Of a stretch of DNA of 64,000 nt, positions 18,417 to 27,089 are shown in pieces. The DNA comes from Zavarzinia compransoris. GTDB taxonomy: Bacteria; Pseudomonadota; Alphaproteobacteria; Zavarziniales; Zavarziniaceae. The notes under the pieces are model-generated. The model was not told the origin of the DNA, searched no databases, and saw nothing but the letters and a program-made list of their open reading frames with translations. The stretch is taken from contig NZ_QGLF01000002.1 in NCBI RefSeq assembly GCF_003173055.1, forward strand, positions 62,322 through 126,321, written 5' to 3'. Numbering within the stretch: position 1 is the stretch's first letter; every line of letters begins with the position of its first letter. A program made the translations under genes and the position numbers.

Positions 18417-19393
18417 GAGTGCTCTCCTGGAATGTCGTCGGTGGCAGGCTTCAAGCGGTAGTCGCCGTCCGGGCCGAGGCCGGTGACGCGGGCGAGTTCG
18501 GCCAGGCGGCGGTTGCTGCCCCGGCCGGCGAGCACGGCGATGACGTCGATGGTCTCGGCGATCAGCGCCCGGGGCACGGTGACCACCGCTTCCTGGATCA
18601 GCTGCTCGAGACGGCGGAGAGCGCCGAGGGCATTGCCGGCATGGATGGTGCCGATGCCGCCGGGATGGCCGGTGCCCCAGGCCTTCAGCAGGTCGAGGGC
18701 CTCGGGTCCCCGGACCTCGCCGATCGGGATGCGGTCGGGGCGCAGCCGGAGCGCCGAGCGGACGAGGTCGGAGAGAGAGGCGACGCCGTCCTTGGTGCGC
18801 AGAGCGACGAGGTTCGGCGCGGCGCACTGAAGTTCCCGCGTATCCTCGATCAGCACGATGCGGTCGCCGCTGCCGGCGACTTCCGCCAGCAGGGCGTTGG
18901 TCAGCGTGGTCTTGCCCGTCGAGGTGCCGCCGGCGACCAGGATGTTGAGGCGGCCCCTGACGGCTCGGCGGAGCGTCTCCGCCTGGGGCTCGGTCATGAT
19001 GCCGGCGGCGACATAATCGGCGAGGGTGAAGACGGCGATCGCAGGCTTGCGGATCGAGAAGGCGGGGCCGGAGACCACGGGCGGCAGCAGGCCCTCCAAG
19101 CGCTCGCCGGTCAGCGGCAGTTCGGCGGAGAGCCGGGGCGCGCCGGCATGGGTCTCGACGCCGACGTGATGGGCGACCAGGCGGATGATCCGCTCGCCCT
19201 CGGCAGGGGACAGGCTCTCGCCGGTCGCCGCCATGCCGCCGGCGAGGCGGTCGATCCAGAGGGAACCGTCCGGGTTCAGCATCACCTCGGCGATGCCGGG
19301 ATCGTCGAGGAAGCCGGCGATGGCGGGGCCAAGTGCGGTCCGCAGCATGCGGGTGCTGCGGTCGAGTGCTGGCTTGTCCGGTAGCTGAGACAT
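18413..19393 (-). CDS. trbB: TrbB conjugation ATPase (VirB11 homologue)
   Basis: 326 residues from the ATG at 19393, which has GAGGGGG just upstream. The secretion-ATPase fold shows Walker [12 protein letters not shown], the Asp box [10 protein letters not shown], Walker [11 protein letters not shown], and the His box [14 protein letters not shown]. Hexameric traffic ATPase at the inner membrane and first gene of the trbBCDEJLFGI operon. Confidence 0.94.
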   Translation of the reverse strand: MSQLPDKPALDRSTRMLRTALGPAIAGFLDDPGIAEVMLNPDGSLWIDRLAGGMAATGESLSPAEGERIIRLVAHHVGVETHAGAPRLSAELPLTGERLEGLLPPVVSGPAFSIRKPAIAVFTLADYVAAGIMTEPQAETLRRAVRGRLNILVAGGTSTGKTTLTNALLAEVAGSGDRIVLIEDTRELQCAAPNLVALRTKDGVASLSDLVRSALRLRPDRIPIGEVRGPEALDLLKAWGTGHPGGIGTIHAGNALGALRRLEQLIQEAVVTVPRALIAETIDVIAVLAGRGSNRRLAELARVTGLGPDGDYRLKPATDDIPGEHS

Positions 19394-19473
19394 CCGATCC
19401 CCCTCGCGTGACGCGACGGGGATGATTAGAGGGGGCGGACTCCGCTCCACTTCAACAAGGGGAATCCGGGCGT

Positions 19474-19502
19474 CGTAGCCTGGCGTGAAAAGACAGGCTA
19501 CG
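19474..19502 (-). terminator. Hairpin between copG-like gene and trbB
   Basis: Perfect 9-bp stem CGTAGCCTG/CAGGCTACG with an 11-base loop, four bases past the stop of the RHH gene. There is no T-run, so it may act as an attenuator or processing hairpin that separates traG/copG from trb expression. Confidence 0.45.
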
Positions 19503-19505
19503 GGA

Positions 19506-19925
19506 TCAGCCCGCGTCCTTACCCTCGACATCGTCGGGGATTTCCTGGCGGAGGGCCGGGCCCTTGGCGAGGCGCCGGCCGAGTGCCGCGACGAAGGCGT
19601 CATAGCGCTCGCCGCCCTTGGCGCGGGCGGCAGCCTGCGTCGGCTCCGGCAGGGGCGGCGTGGCGATGAGCCAGTGGCGGACGAAGAGGGCGATGGTCTC
19701 GACCATGATGGTCTGGTCGCGTTCCACGCGCTGCAATTGCCTGCCCAGGTGATCGAGGCGGCGGGCCAGGGCCGCCTCCTGCCGTTCGGCGCCGTCGGGC
19801 GACAGGAAGGAAGCGATCGCAGCTTCCGCGATCATGGAGAGGGATTGCTGGCGTCTCGCCGCATAGTCGGCGAGCAGGCGCATGACGTCGGTATCGAGAT
19901 AGACCGAGAGCCTTTCTTTCTTCAT
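19506..19925 (-). CDS. CopG/RHH-type regulator between traG and trbB
   Basis: 139 residues. The N-terminus MKKERLSVYLDTDVMRLLADYAARRQ is a ribbon-helix-helix strand and helix, followed by a predicted coiled-coil region (RRLDHLGRQLQRVERD). Such CopG-like proteins regularly sit between traG and trbB in alphaproteobacterial ICEs and plasmids. It starts 9 bp after traG, so the two are co-transcribed. Likely a local repressor of the transfer genes (inference). Confidence 0.82.
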   Translation of the reverse strand: MKKERLSVYLDTDVMRLLADYAARRQQSLSMIAEAAIASFLSPDGAERQEAALARRLDHLGRQLQRVERDQTIMVETIALFVRHWLIATPPLPEPTQAAARAKGGERYDAFVAALGRRLAKGPALRQEIPDDVEGKDAG

Positions 19926-19934
19926 GGGTGCCCC

Positions 19935-21923
19935 TCAGAGTTCGATGCCGTCGCCGGGGTCCATCGCCGCCTGGCGGGCGACCTGCCTCATGGCACGGCG
20001 CGCGCTGCGCAGGCGGACGGCGTCCTCGTCCGGGTCGTCCGGCGGGTCGGGATCGAACTCGTTGAGGTCCGGCCTCGGGTTGGCGATGGGCTCAGGGTCT
20101 TCCAGCTCCGGCTGGCGGCGCTGGCCGCCGCTGACCGCTTCGTCGTCGGTGAAGAGCGGGGCTTCCTCTTCCTGCCCGCGAGGTGACGGGCGGGAGGGAA
20201 GCGGCAAGCCGGTCCAGTCGTCCGGGCTCGGTGTATTGCTGGCGCCGGTTGCCGGCGGCGGCAATATCCGTTCCCGAAAGCGCCTGTCCTCGAAGTAGCG
20301 GGTCTTGCGCGCCCGGATCGGCGGGATGCCGGCGACCATGACGATCTCGTCATCGGGCGGCAGCTGCATGATCTCACCGGGGGTAAGCAGGGGCCGGGCC
20401 GTCTCGGCCCGGGAGATCATCAGATGGCCGAGCCAGGGGCTCAGCCGGTGGCCGGCATAGTTCTTCATAGCCCGCAGTTCGGTCGCGGTACCCAGGGCAT
20501 CGGAGACGCGCTTCGCAGTCCGCTCGTCATTGGTGGCGAAGCTGACCCTGACATGGCAGTTGTCCAGGATCGCATTGTTGGGGCCGTAGGCCTTCTCGAT
20601 CTGGTTCAGGGACTGGGCGATCAGGAAGCTCTTCAAGCCATAGCCGGCCATGAAGGCCAGCGCACTCTCGAAGAAGTCGAGCCGGCCCAGCGCCGGGAAT
20701 TCGTCGAGCATGAACAGCACCCGGTGGCGCTTCGCCTTCTCCTGCAGGTCCTCGGTCAGGCGCCGGCCGATCTGATTCAGGATCAGCCGGATCAGGGGCT
20801 TGGTGCGGCTGATGTCGGACGGCGGCACCACGAGGTAGAGGGTGGTCGGGGAATCGCCCGTGACGAGATCGGCGATCCGCCAGTCGCATTGCCGGGTCAC
20901 CGTGGCGACCACGGGATCGCGGTAGAGCCCGAGGAACGACATGGCGGTGGAGAGCACGCCGGAACGTTCGTTCTCGGACTTGTTGAGCAACTCCCGGGCG
21001 GCCGAGGCCACCACCGGGTGCGGCCCGGCTTCGCCCAGGTGCCGGGTGGCCATCATGGCGGCCAGCGTCGCCTCGATCGGGCGCCGCGGGTCGGACAGGA
21101 AGGCGGCGACGCCGACGAGGGTTTTGTCCTTCTCGGCGTAGAGGACGTGAAGGATGGCACCGACCAGCAGGGAATGGCTGGTCTTCTCCCAATGGTTCCG
21201 CCGCTCGAGCGAACCCTCGGGGTCGACCAATACGTCGGCGACGTTCTGGACGTCCCGCACTTCCCATTCTCCGCGCCGGACCTCGAGCAGCGGGTTGTAG
21301 GCGGCCGACGCCGCATTGGTCGGGTCGAACAGCAGCACCCTGCCGTGCCGGGCGCGGAAGCCCGCCGTCAGGGTCCAGTTCTCGCCCTTGATGTCATGGA
21401 CGATGGCGGAGCCCGGCCAGGTCAGCAGGGTCGGCACCACGAGGCCGACGCCCTTGCCCGAGCGGGTCGGGGCGAAGCAGAGCACATGCTCCGGACCGTC
21501 GTGGCGGAGGTAGTCCTTGCCGAGGCGGCCGAGCATCACACCATCCGCGCCCGTGAGGCCAGCCGCCGCGATCTCCTCCGGCATTGCCCAGCGGGCGGAG
21601 CCGTAGGTCGCGACATTCTTCGCTTCCCGGGCCCGCCAGACCGACATGCCGATGGCGATCGCGATCGCAAGAAGACCACCCGAGGCGGCGATCAGGCCGC
21701 CGGTCTCGAAGATGCCAGGGGCATAAGCGTCGAAGAAGTACCACCACCAGAACAGGGCCGGCGGGTAGTAAATCGGCATGCCGGCGATATGGAACCAGGG
21801 AGTGCCCAACTGGTCCTGGTAGCCCAGCTGCCAGGCCGCCCACTGCGTGGCACCCCAGATCGACAGCAGCACGATCAGGAAGACGGCCAGGATCTGGCCC
21901 CAGAGGATCTTTGTTGCCGACAT
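19935..21923 (-). CDS. traG: TraG type IV coupling protein (VirD4 homologue)
   Basis: 662 residues. Transmembrane helices lie near the N-terminus (QILAVFLIVLLSIWGA; a second at about 55-95). They are followed by the coupling ATPase with Walker A FAPTRSGKGVGLV, VHDIKGENW, and Walker B VLFMLDEFPALGRL. The acidic, proline-rich C-tail (EDPEPIANPRPD, DPDPPDDPDED) is variable. Connects the relaxosome to the trb secretion channel. Confidence 0.94.
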   Translation of the reverse strand: MSATKILWGQILAVFLIVLLSIWGATQWAAWQLGYQDQLGTPWFHIAGMPIYYPPALFWWWYFFDAYAPGIFETGGLIAASGGLLAIAIAIGMSVWRAREAKNVATYGSARWAMPEEIAAAGLTGADGVMLGRLGKDYLRHDGPEHVLCFAPTRSGKGVGLVVPTLLTWPGSAIVHDIKGENWTLTAGFRARHGRVLLFDPTNAASAAYNPLLEVRRGEWEVRDVQNVADVLVDPEGSLERRNHWEKTSHSLLVGAILHVLYAEKDKTLVGVAAFLSDPRRPIEATLAAMMATRHLGEAGPHPVVASAARELLNKSENERSGVLSTAMSFLGLYRDPVVATVTRQCDWRIADLVTGDSPTTLYLVVPPSDISRTKPLIRLILNQIGRRLTEDLQEKAKRHRVLFMLDEFPALGRLDFFESALAFMAGYGLKSFLIAQSLNQIEKAYGPNNAILDNCHVRVSFATNDERTAKRVSDALGTATELRAMKNYAGHRLSPWLGHLMISRAETARPLLTPGEIMQLPPDDEIVMVAGIPPIRARKTRYFEDRRFRERILPPPATGASNTPSPDDWTGLPLPSRPSPRGQEEEAPLFTDDEAVSGGQRRQPELEDPEPIANPRPDLNEFDPDPPDDPDEDAVRLRSARRAMRQVARQAAMDPGDGIEL

Positions 21924-22078
21924 GCTGCCACTTAAGATAGTGGGCGGAATTACAAAGTGAGGCGCAACAGAAGGGCGCTCAATAGAAACTCTTTATTGAT
22001 CGGTACGTGGAGGGAATTGGCGAGGAAGCGCGTATAATTTGGCTTCTTTGCGGGTTGCATTGGCTGACGAGTAAAGAA

Positions 22079-22106
22079 ATCGCGCCGTAAAAATTTTCGG
22101 CGCGAT
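22079..22106 (-). terminator. Hairpin downstream of the small membrane-protein gene
   Basis: Perfect 9-bp stem ATCGCGCCG/CGGCGCGAT around a self-complementary AT loop. On the complement it is followed by a T-rich ATTTCTTTA, so it could end leftward transcription from the gene at 22185-22553. The rest of 21924-22184 shows no gene. Confidence 0.55.
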
Positions 22107-22184
22107 ATGATATTACTTCATATCTATGTTATTTATTGATGCTGGAGAAAATATCATCTCCCATACCGTCGGCGATGTTGGGAA

Positions 22185-22553
22185 TTATGATCTTTGGGTC
22201 CGTGCAACCGTTCTGTCTGTAAGGATCCGCATGGCCCAGAAGAACGCGATTTTCCACATTAAGGAGGTGATGGAAAGAAAAGCTAACATGACTAGAACGG
22301 GCGTGGCAGGTCCGCAAAGTAGCTCGCTAAGGGGCAGAAGGTTGGCTTTTTGCACTACCTCTGGCCCTACCTTCCAGACAGGGACGGCATAGAACCAGGA
22401 TTCCAGGCCGGAGATAGCCAGAAAGAGCAGCAGAAACACGGTCGGTATGTCGTTATTGGTGCGCCATCGTTTGGGGAATTTCTTAGATATATGAGAGATC
22501 GCTAATTTGAGGCGAAAATAAGTCGTTTTGATCTGTTCTAAATCTGACGGCAT
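22185..22553 (-). CDS. Small two-helix membrane protein, unknown
   Basis: 122 residues with two clear transmembrane stretches (TVFLLLFLAISGLESWFY at about 38-55; LVMLAFLSITSLMWKIAFFWAM at about 86-107) and a basic N-terminus. GGAG lies 6 bases before the ATG. Base composition is much more AT-rich than the flanking tra and relaxase genes, so it is probably recent cargo between traG and the parDE pair. I do not recognise a family. Confidence 0.6.
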   Translation of the reverse strand: MPSDLEQIKTTYFRLKLAISHISKKFPKRWRTNNDIPTVFLLLFLAISGLESWFYAVPVWKVGPEVVQKANLLPLSELLCGPATPVLVMLAFLSITSLMWKIAFFWAMRILTDRTVARTQRS

Positions 22554-22727
22554 TTTGTGCTCCTTGCCTCATATTGATTGCGCTGAATACTAGCGTTGAA
22601 TTGATATATTGAGTAGTGATATCAGAGGTGATTCGTGAATTTCATGATCGCGAAACACCTCAAATTGCTGATGAATCCTTCAGTGAAGTGTCGCGGATAT
22701 AGGTTGCATCATTTGTGAGCGAGTCAG

Positions 22728-22760
22728 GCGGAAAAAGGAATGCAGCGGAAAAAGGAATGC
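22728..22760. repeat. Tandem 16-bp direct repeat upstream of parD
   Basis: GCGGAAAAAGGAATGC occurs at 22728-22743 and again at 22745-22760, just upstream of the parD operator palindrome. The remaining part of 22554-22727 shows no gene. Confidence 0.7.
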
Positions 22761-22761
22761 G

Positions 22762-22778
22762 TTGGCATAGTATGCCAA
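22762..22778. promoter_or_regulatory. parDE operator palindrome
   Basis: Perfect inverted repeat TTGGCATA-G-TATGCCAA, 45 bp before the parD start. TTGGCA doubles as a plausible -35 element. Autoregulation by ParD or ParDE through such a palindrome is the family norm (inference for this site). Confidence 0.65.
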
Positions 22779-22822
22779 TTATGCTATCGTGTAGCCTCAA
22801 ACTAATGCTGTAAGATGCCGCC

Positions 22823-23116
22823 ATGCCCACGCGCAACGTCGTGCTGACCGAACATCATGAGGCCGTCATCGACCGGCTGGTGAAATCCGGCCGCTATCAG
22901 AATGCCAGCGAGGTGCTGCGCGAGGGCCTGCGCCTGATCGAGCAGCGGGAAGCGCTCGATGCAGCGAAGCTCGACGCCTTGCGGGAGTCCGCACGGGTCG
23001 GGTTCGGCGATCTGGAGGAAGGGCGGTTTGTCAGCCTGACGAGCGATACCCTGGACGAGTTCGTCGGTAACCTGGGCCGGGAGGCCGAGGCGAGGGTGCG
23101 CAAGGTAGGCCGATAA
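22823..23116 (+). CDS. parD: ParD-family antitoxin
   Basis: 97 residues. The N-terminal RHH pattern is RNVVLTEHHEAVIDRLVKSGRYQNASEVLREGLRLIEQRE, typical of type II ParD/CC2985 antitoxins. An acidic C-terminal part is expected to wrap the toxin. Two bases separate it from the toxin gene. Probably stabilises the ICE after excision. Confidence 0.88.
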   Translation: MPTRNVVLTEHHEAVIDRLVKSGRYQNASEVLREGLRLIEQREALDAAKLDALRESARVGFGDLEEGRFVSLTSDTLDEFVGNLGREAEARVRKVGR

Positions 23117-23118
23117 CT

Positions 23119-23490
23119 GTGGCTGCCGAACTCCGCCTCTCGGCGACGGCCCGGGAGGACATCGTCGACCTGCTCGCCTGGACGACCGAGCATTTCGGGG
23201 AACAGGCCCGCCTGCGCTATGAGCGTCTGATCGTGACCGCCCTGCGCGATCTCGCCGAGGATCCCGAGCGGATGGGCAGCATCGACCGCGCCGAACTCGG
23301 CCTGCATGTCCGTAGCTATCACCTGCGCCACAGCCGCGACCGGGTGCCTGGCGAGAAGGGCGTCGTTCGCCGTCCCCGGCATTTCCTGCTGTACCGCGTC
23401 TCACCCGCCGGCGTGATCGGTGTCGGCCGCGTGCTGCACGACGCGATGGAACTCGATCGCCATCTGCCGTCGCTCTACGGCGACGAATAG
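23119..23490 (+). CDS. parE: ParE/RelE-family toxin
   Basis: 123 residues from GTG 23119, right behind parD. The opening AAELRLSATAREDIVDLLAWT and the later VRSYHLRHSRD and RHFLLYRV follow the RelE/ParE toxin fold. ParE toxins usually poison gyrase, but a RelE-like mRNase role cannot be excluded from sequence. It is convergent with the relaxase gene, with 3 bp between the ends. Confidence 0.87.
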   Translation: MAAELRLSATAREDIVDLLAWTTEHFGEQARLRYERLIVTALRDLAEDPERMGSIDRAELGLHVRSYHLRHSRDRVPGEKGVVRRPRHFLLYRVSPAGVIGVGRVLHDAMELDRHLPSLYGDE

Positions 23491-23493
23491 GCC

Positions 23494-25227
23494 TTACAAG
23501 CCGAGACCCTTCTTCCGTCCTGAGTTCCAGTCGATGCCGCCGTCAGGCCGGCCGATGCCGCTCACCTGCTGACCGAGGCGCTTCTCGATGGCTGGTGACC
23601 AGGGCACGAGCTTGAACCCGAGGCCGTCGTCGATCATGGCGAAGCTGCCGGAGGCGAGCGCGAAGCGCCGACGATAGAGGCCCGAGATGGGACTGCTGGG
23701 TTCCGGTTGCTCGAAGGCAAGGCCGGTCTCCTTGGCCAGGGTCTCGCCGAGCGCGTCGACCTCCCGGCGCCGAAGCGTATCGAGCAGGTTGCGGGCATAG
23801 ATGACACGCTGGTCTGTTCGGCGGGCGAGGCCTTGCTCGGTGAGATGATTGGTTCGCCGCGCCAGGGCTTCGCGCACCTCCGCGCCGAAGCCGGTTTCGG
23901 CCAGGGGCAAGGGATCGCGCGAGACGGCCTGACGGTCGAGCCAGGTGGCGCCGGCCGCGGTGACCTGCTGTTCCAGCGAATAGTCCGAATGGGTCGCCAG
24001 CATCATGTGGTGCCGGCCCCCTTTGTCGGTGAACCTTCGCAGCTCGACGATCGAGCCCGGCGCACTGTCGCCCGCGGCATCGAGGTCGGGCAGGCGGAGG
24101 TGATGGGTGCGACCGTCGGTGCCGTCGACGATGGCGAAGGCCGTGCCCTTCAATTCGTCGTCCAGGCCCCGCTCGACGAGGCGGCCGATGATCGGGGCGT
24201 CTTGCTGTTCGCCGGCGAGGACATAGCTGGAGGCGGCGCGTTCGATCCCCTGTTCGGCGAGGCCGCGGTGAATGCGCTTGATGACGTCGCCGCGTTCGCC
24301 GAGTTTCCGCAGTGTGGCCTCGGCTTCTTCCGCCATCACCCATTGGCCGGGGCCGAATTCCCGGGCGAGGCCGAGGGCTTCGAGCTTCCGGAGCCGGCCC
24401 ACCTTCAGGACATGGAAGGCGTCGGGCTGCTCGCCGGCGCGCGGGGCGAGGTCGATGAGCCCGAGGCCGCCATCATGGCGCAGTTGCCGGTCGAGCGCGG
24501 TCCAGCGTTCGCTCTCCACCTGCTGTTCCAGCGCACGGCGGATCTCGTGGTCGGTGCGGGGCCCCAGTTCCCGCGTGATCAGGTCGCGGGCCCGATCGCG
24601 GAGGCCCTGCTTGATGTAGTCCCGGGCGATGACGAGGTTCTCGCCGTCGTCGCGCACGCCGCGCACCAGGATGTGGAGATGGGGGTGGCCCGTGTTCCAG
24701 TGATCGACGGCGACCCAGTCGAGCTTGGTGCCGAGATCCTGTTCGGCCTGGGCCATCAGGTCGCGGGCGAAGCCGCGCAGGTCCGCCATCTCGGGGGAAT
24801 CGTCGGGTGAGACGATGAAGCGGAAGTGATGGCGATCGTCCTTGCAGCGCTCGGCGAAAGCCTTGCCGTCGGCCTCATCGGTGGCAGGGCCGAACAGCCT
24901 GGCCTTCTCACCGTCGCGGGTGACGCCGTCCCGCCGCAGGTAGGCGATATGGGGCGCGAGCGAGGCGCCCCGCAGGCCGGCGCGGACGACACGGGCCTTG
25001 ATCACGGCGCCGCGTGTCCGGCCGGTGATCAGCCGGTTGGCGATGACGGTGGCTCGCTTGCCCCGACCGAAGTGGGAGCGGTTTCCCTTTGAGATCTTGC
25101 CGGCCCGGGAGACAGTGCCGCCGGCCTTCCGTGTGGCGGCCAGCGCCTGGGCGACGAAGGGCCGGACGCGCTGGGCCTGGGGCGATCGGATGCGTCCCGG
25201 TCGGATGCGGAAGTCGTCATCCGTCAT
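23494..25227 (-). CDS. rlxS: Relaxase with DUF3363 domain (RlxS type)
   Basis: 577 residues from ATG 25227. The N-terminal relaxase domain has a candidate catalytic Tyr at 96 (HIAYLRRDG) and the metal-binding histidine cluster VDHWNTGHPHLHI (H176, H183, H185). The remainder matches the DUF3363 extension of VirD2-like relaxases found in alphaproteobacterial ICEs, where this protein is called RlxS. It nicks oriT and pilots the transferred strand. A candidate nic site lies about 150 bp upstream. Confidence 0.88.
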   Translation of the reverse strand: MTDDDFRIRPGRIRSPQAQRVRPFVAQALAATRKAGGTVSRAGKISKGNRSHFGRGKRATVIANRLITGRTRGAVIKARVVRAGLRGASLAPHIAYLRRDGVTRDGEKARLFGPATDEADGKAFAERCKDDRHHFRFIVSPDDSPEMADLRGFARDLMAQAEQDLGTKLDWVAVDHWNTGHPHLHILVRGVRDDGENLVIARDYIKQGLRDRARDLITRELGPRTDHEIRRALEQQVESERWTALDRQLRHDGGLGLIDLAPRAGEQPDAFHVLKVGRLRKLEALGLAREFGPGQWVMAEEAEATLRKLGERGDVIKRIHRGLAEQGIERAASSYVLAGEQQDAPIIGRLVERGLDDELKGTAFAIVDGTDGRTHHLRLPDLDAAGDSAPGSIVELRRFTDKGGRHHMMLATHSDYSLEQQVTAAGATWLDRQAVSRDPLPLAETGFGAEVREALARRTNHLTEQGLARRTDQRVIYARNLLDTLRRREVDALGETLAKETGLAFEQPEPSSPISGLYRRRFALASGSFAMIDDGLGFKLVPWSPAIEKRLGQQVSGIGRPDGGIDWNSGRKKGLGL

Positions 25228-25459
25228 CGCCGACTTCCTGCACCTCGCGCGAGAAGCGCGGATCGCCTCGGTTTGAAGGCCGGCAGTGAGGTGCGGTGGA
25301 ACGGCACACATCGCGGATCGTGGGTGTAAGTCCTTGAACTTGCTGCATCCCCATCCGCCACACCTCGCATTCCTTTATCCTGCCTTAGTGCTATCGCGTG
25401 CCGGTTCTCCCCTCGGATCACGCTGTGATGTTCAGAATTACGATCGGCAATAGAGCATT
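25228..25459. other. Candidate oriT with IncP-type nic site (TATCCTG|C at 25376-25383)
   Basis: The intergenic region between the relaxase and transglycosylase genes contains TTTATCCTGCC. RP4/IncP and Ti border nic sites share the YATCCTG|Y consensus used by VirD2/TraI-type relaxases (family knowledge). Its place directly upstream of the relaxase gene fits an oriT. Cleavage has not been shown, and no long flanking inverted repeat is obvious. Confidence 0.55.
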
Positions 25460-26173
25460 TCATGGGCGTGCCCTCGGAATGAAGAGGCCCGATGAGGCCG
25501 GCGCGAGGCTGACGACAGTCGCCGTCGCGCTGCCATCGGCTTGCCGACGCGGCGCCAGCCGATCGTCGGTGGACGGCACGCCGGCTGTGGTGATGAAGAG
25601 CGGTGCCGAGGTCCAGGCGTGACCGGCCGGGCGTAGCCCGCCGGCAGCCGGGATCGCAGCCGTGCCGTCGATCGCCGGCTGCAGGGCGGCGACATAGGCG
25701 ACGGTTTCGGAGGGCAGGGCGCGGCCGGTCGACAGATGGTCCGCGTAGCGGCCGGGGCCGGTATGATAGGCCGCGAGGAAGCCGAAGGCGCCGAAGCGAT
25801 CGTACATCTCGCGCAAGTAAGCCGTGCCCGCCATGACGTTGTCGCCCGGCTCGAACGGATCCGCGCCCAAGGCGTAGCGGGCGCGAAGATCCGCCCACGT
25901 CTCCGGCATCACCTGCATCAGGCCCATGGCACCGGCGACGGAGACGGCGCGTGGATCGCCGCCGCTCTCCGCCCGGATGACGGCGCGGATCCAGGCCTCG
26001 GGCAGGCCGAAGGCCAGCGAGGCCGCTGCAATGTGCCGGTCGATCCCGCTGTCGTCGGTGGGGCTCTCCGCTGTTGCCGCGAGGACTTTCGGCGGCAGCG
26101 AGGCGATGCCGGGAAGGAGAAGGAGCAGGGCGAAGCCCGCGAGCTTCGATGCCCGGCGGCGAAGCGGCAGCAT
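25460..26173 (-). CDS. Lytic transglycosylase (VirB1-like)
   Basis: 237 residues with a signal sequence (hydrophobic 10-32, ending KVLAA). The SLT domain carries the catalytic Glu in IRAVIRAESGGDPRAVS, followed by AMGLMQVMPETW and the AAYHTGPGRYADHL motif. Opens peptidoglycan for the mating channel. It sits between the DUF736 gene and oriT/relaxase in the rdfS-rlxS unit. Confidence 0.9.
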   Translation of the reverse strand: MLPLRRRASKLAGFALLLLLPGIASLPPKVLAATAESPTDDSGIDRHIAAASLAFGLPEAWIRAVIRAESGGDPRAVSVAGAMGLMQVMPETWADLRARYALGADPFEPGDNVMAGTAYLREMYDRFGAFGFLAAYHTGPGRYADHLSTGRALPSETVAYVAALQPAIDGTAAIPAAGGLRPAGHAWTSAPLFITTAGVPSTDDRLAPRRQADGSATATVVSLAPASSGLFIPRARP

Positions 26174-26176
26174 CGT

Positions 26177-26512
26177 TCAGGCCTTGTCGGCGTGCCTCGA
26201 CGGGCGGCTCCAGTGCAGCGACCAAGCCGTGCCATCGGCACCGGCCTGGAACAGATTGGCGCGGATCGGCTGCACGAAGACGGGATCGTCGATCTGCAAG
26301 GCGAGGAAGTCGCCGGCCCGCTCGCCGGTGCGCTTCCAGGCGGCGCCGATCTCCGGCCCATCGGCATGGTCGAGGTGAATGCGGAAGGCCGGCGAAGCTC
26401 CGGCCTCCGCATGTTCGACGGGCACGAGAACGACGTCGATGTCGAAGGCGAGGCTGCGGATGCGGCCGGTGAAGCCGGTCTCCGTGCGGGTGAACTCACC
26501 GATCTGCGGCAT
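26177..26512 (-). CDS. DUF736 family protein (copy 1)
   Basis: 111 residues: MPQIGEFTRTETGFTGRIRSL, then FRIHLDHADGPEIGAAWKR and FVQPIRANLFQ, the DUF736 signature. These small proteins are ubiquitous in ICE/plasmid transfer regions of alphaproteobacteria; the role is unknown. The start lies inside the traF gene (17-bp overlap). A second intact copy (32448-32771) and a degraded one (about 33070-33350) exist in this ICE. Confidence 0.87.
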   Translation of the reverse strand: MPQIGEFTRTETGFTGRIRSLAFDIDVVLVPVEHAEAGASPAFRIHLDHADGPEIGAAWKRTGERAGDFLALQIDDPVFVQPIRANLFQAGADGTAWSLHWSRPSRHADKA

Positions 26513-27089
26513 GGGATGCTCCTGTTGCTGGGCTTGGGAGGGGAGGTTCGGCCCGCTGCGGCGAGGCCTTCGGCTCGCTGTCGGGCGGCTCGATCCAGAG
26601 CGGGACGGCGACGCCGATCACGGCGGACAGCGGCAAGGGGCCGAAGTAGCGGCCGTCCAGGCTGTCGCGGATCTCGGGGTTCAGCAGGAAGATCTCGTCG
26701 GCGTCGAGTCGGCGGCAGCCCTGCCAGACCGGCAGGACGCGGCCGCGCCGGTCGTGCGCTAGTGCGCTGGCGACTGGTGCGCTGTCGATCGTGACGGCGG
26801 CATCGACCCGGCACACTGTCTGCCCAGTGAGGGCCGCGACATGCTTCAGCAGGGGCACGCCATCTGGCAGGTAGCCGCCGTCCGCCAGGAAGCGCGCCAG
26901 CGCGTCCGGCGGGGCCACGGCGACGACGTCGCCGATGGCCGGCAAGGCACCCGGAAGGATCAGATAGAGCCCGATAGGCGTGCTGGCCGAGGCATTCCAG
27001 AGTAGTCGGGGCGTCACCGGACGGAGCGCCGGGGCGACGAGGGCGGCGGCCGCAAGGCCCGCCGTCACGAGGATGCCGGCGCGGGTCAT
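26496..27089 (-). CDS. traF: TraF signal-peptidase-like protease (S26)
   Basis: 197 residues from ATG 27089, overlapping the DUF2840 stop (ATGA). One N-terminal transmembrane helix precedes the S26 motif NASASTPIGLYLI with catalytic Ser; KHVAALTGQTVCRV supplies the general-base Lys. LLNPEIRDSLDGRYFGPLP is the conserved box E. TraF processes and cyclises the TrbC pilin in IncP systems. Confidence 0.9.
   Translation of the reverse strand: MTRAGILVTAGLAAAALVAPALRPVTPRLLWNASASTPIGLYLILPGALPAIGDVVAVAPPDALARFLADGGYLPDGVPLLKHVAALTGQTVCRVDAAVTIDSAPVASALAHDRRGRVLPVWQGCRRLDADEIFLLNPEIRDSLDGRYFGPLPLSAVIGVAVPLWIEPPDSEPKASPQRAEPPLPSPATGASHAADR

Noticed and set aside
22079-22106. CRISPR-like or phage repeat at the AT-rich gap
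   Set aside because: Only a single hairpin with no spaced copies; best read as a terminator. No CRISPR array is seen anywhere in the window.
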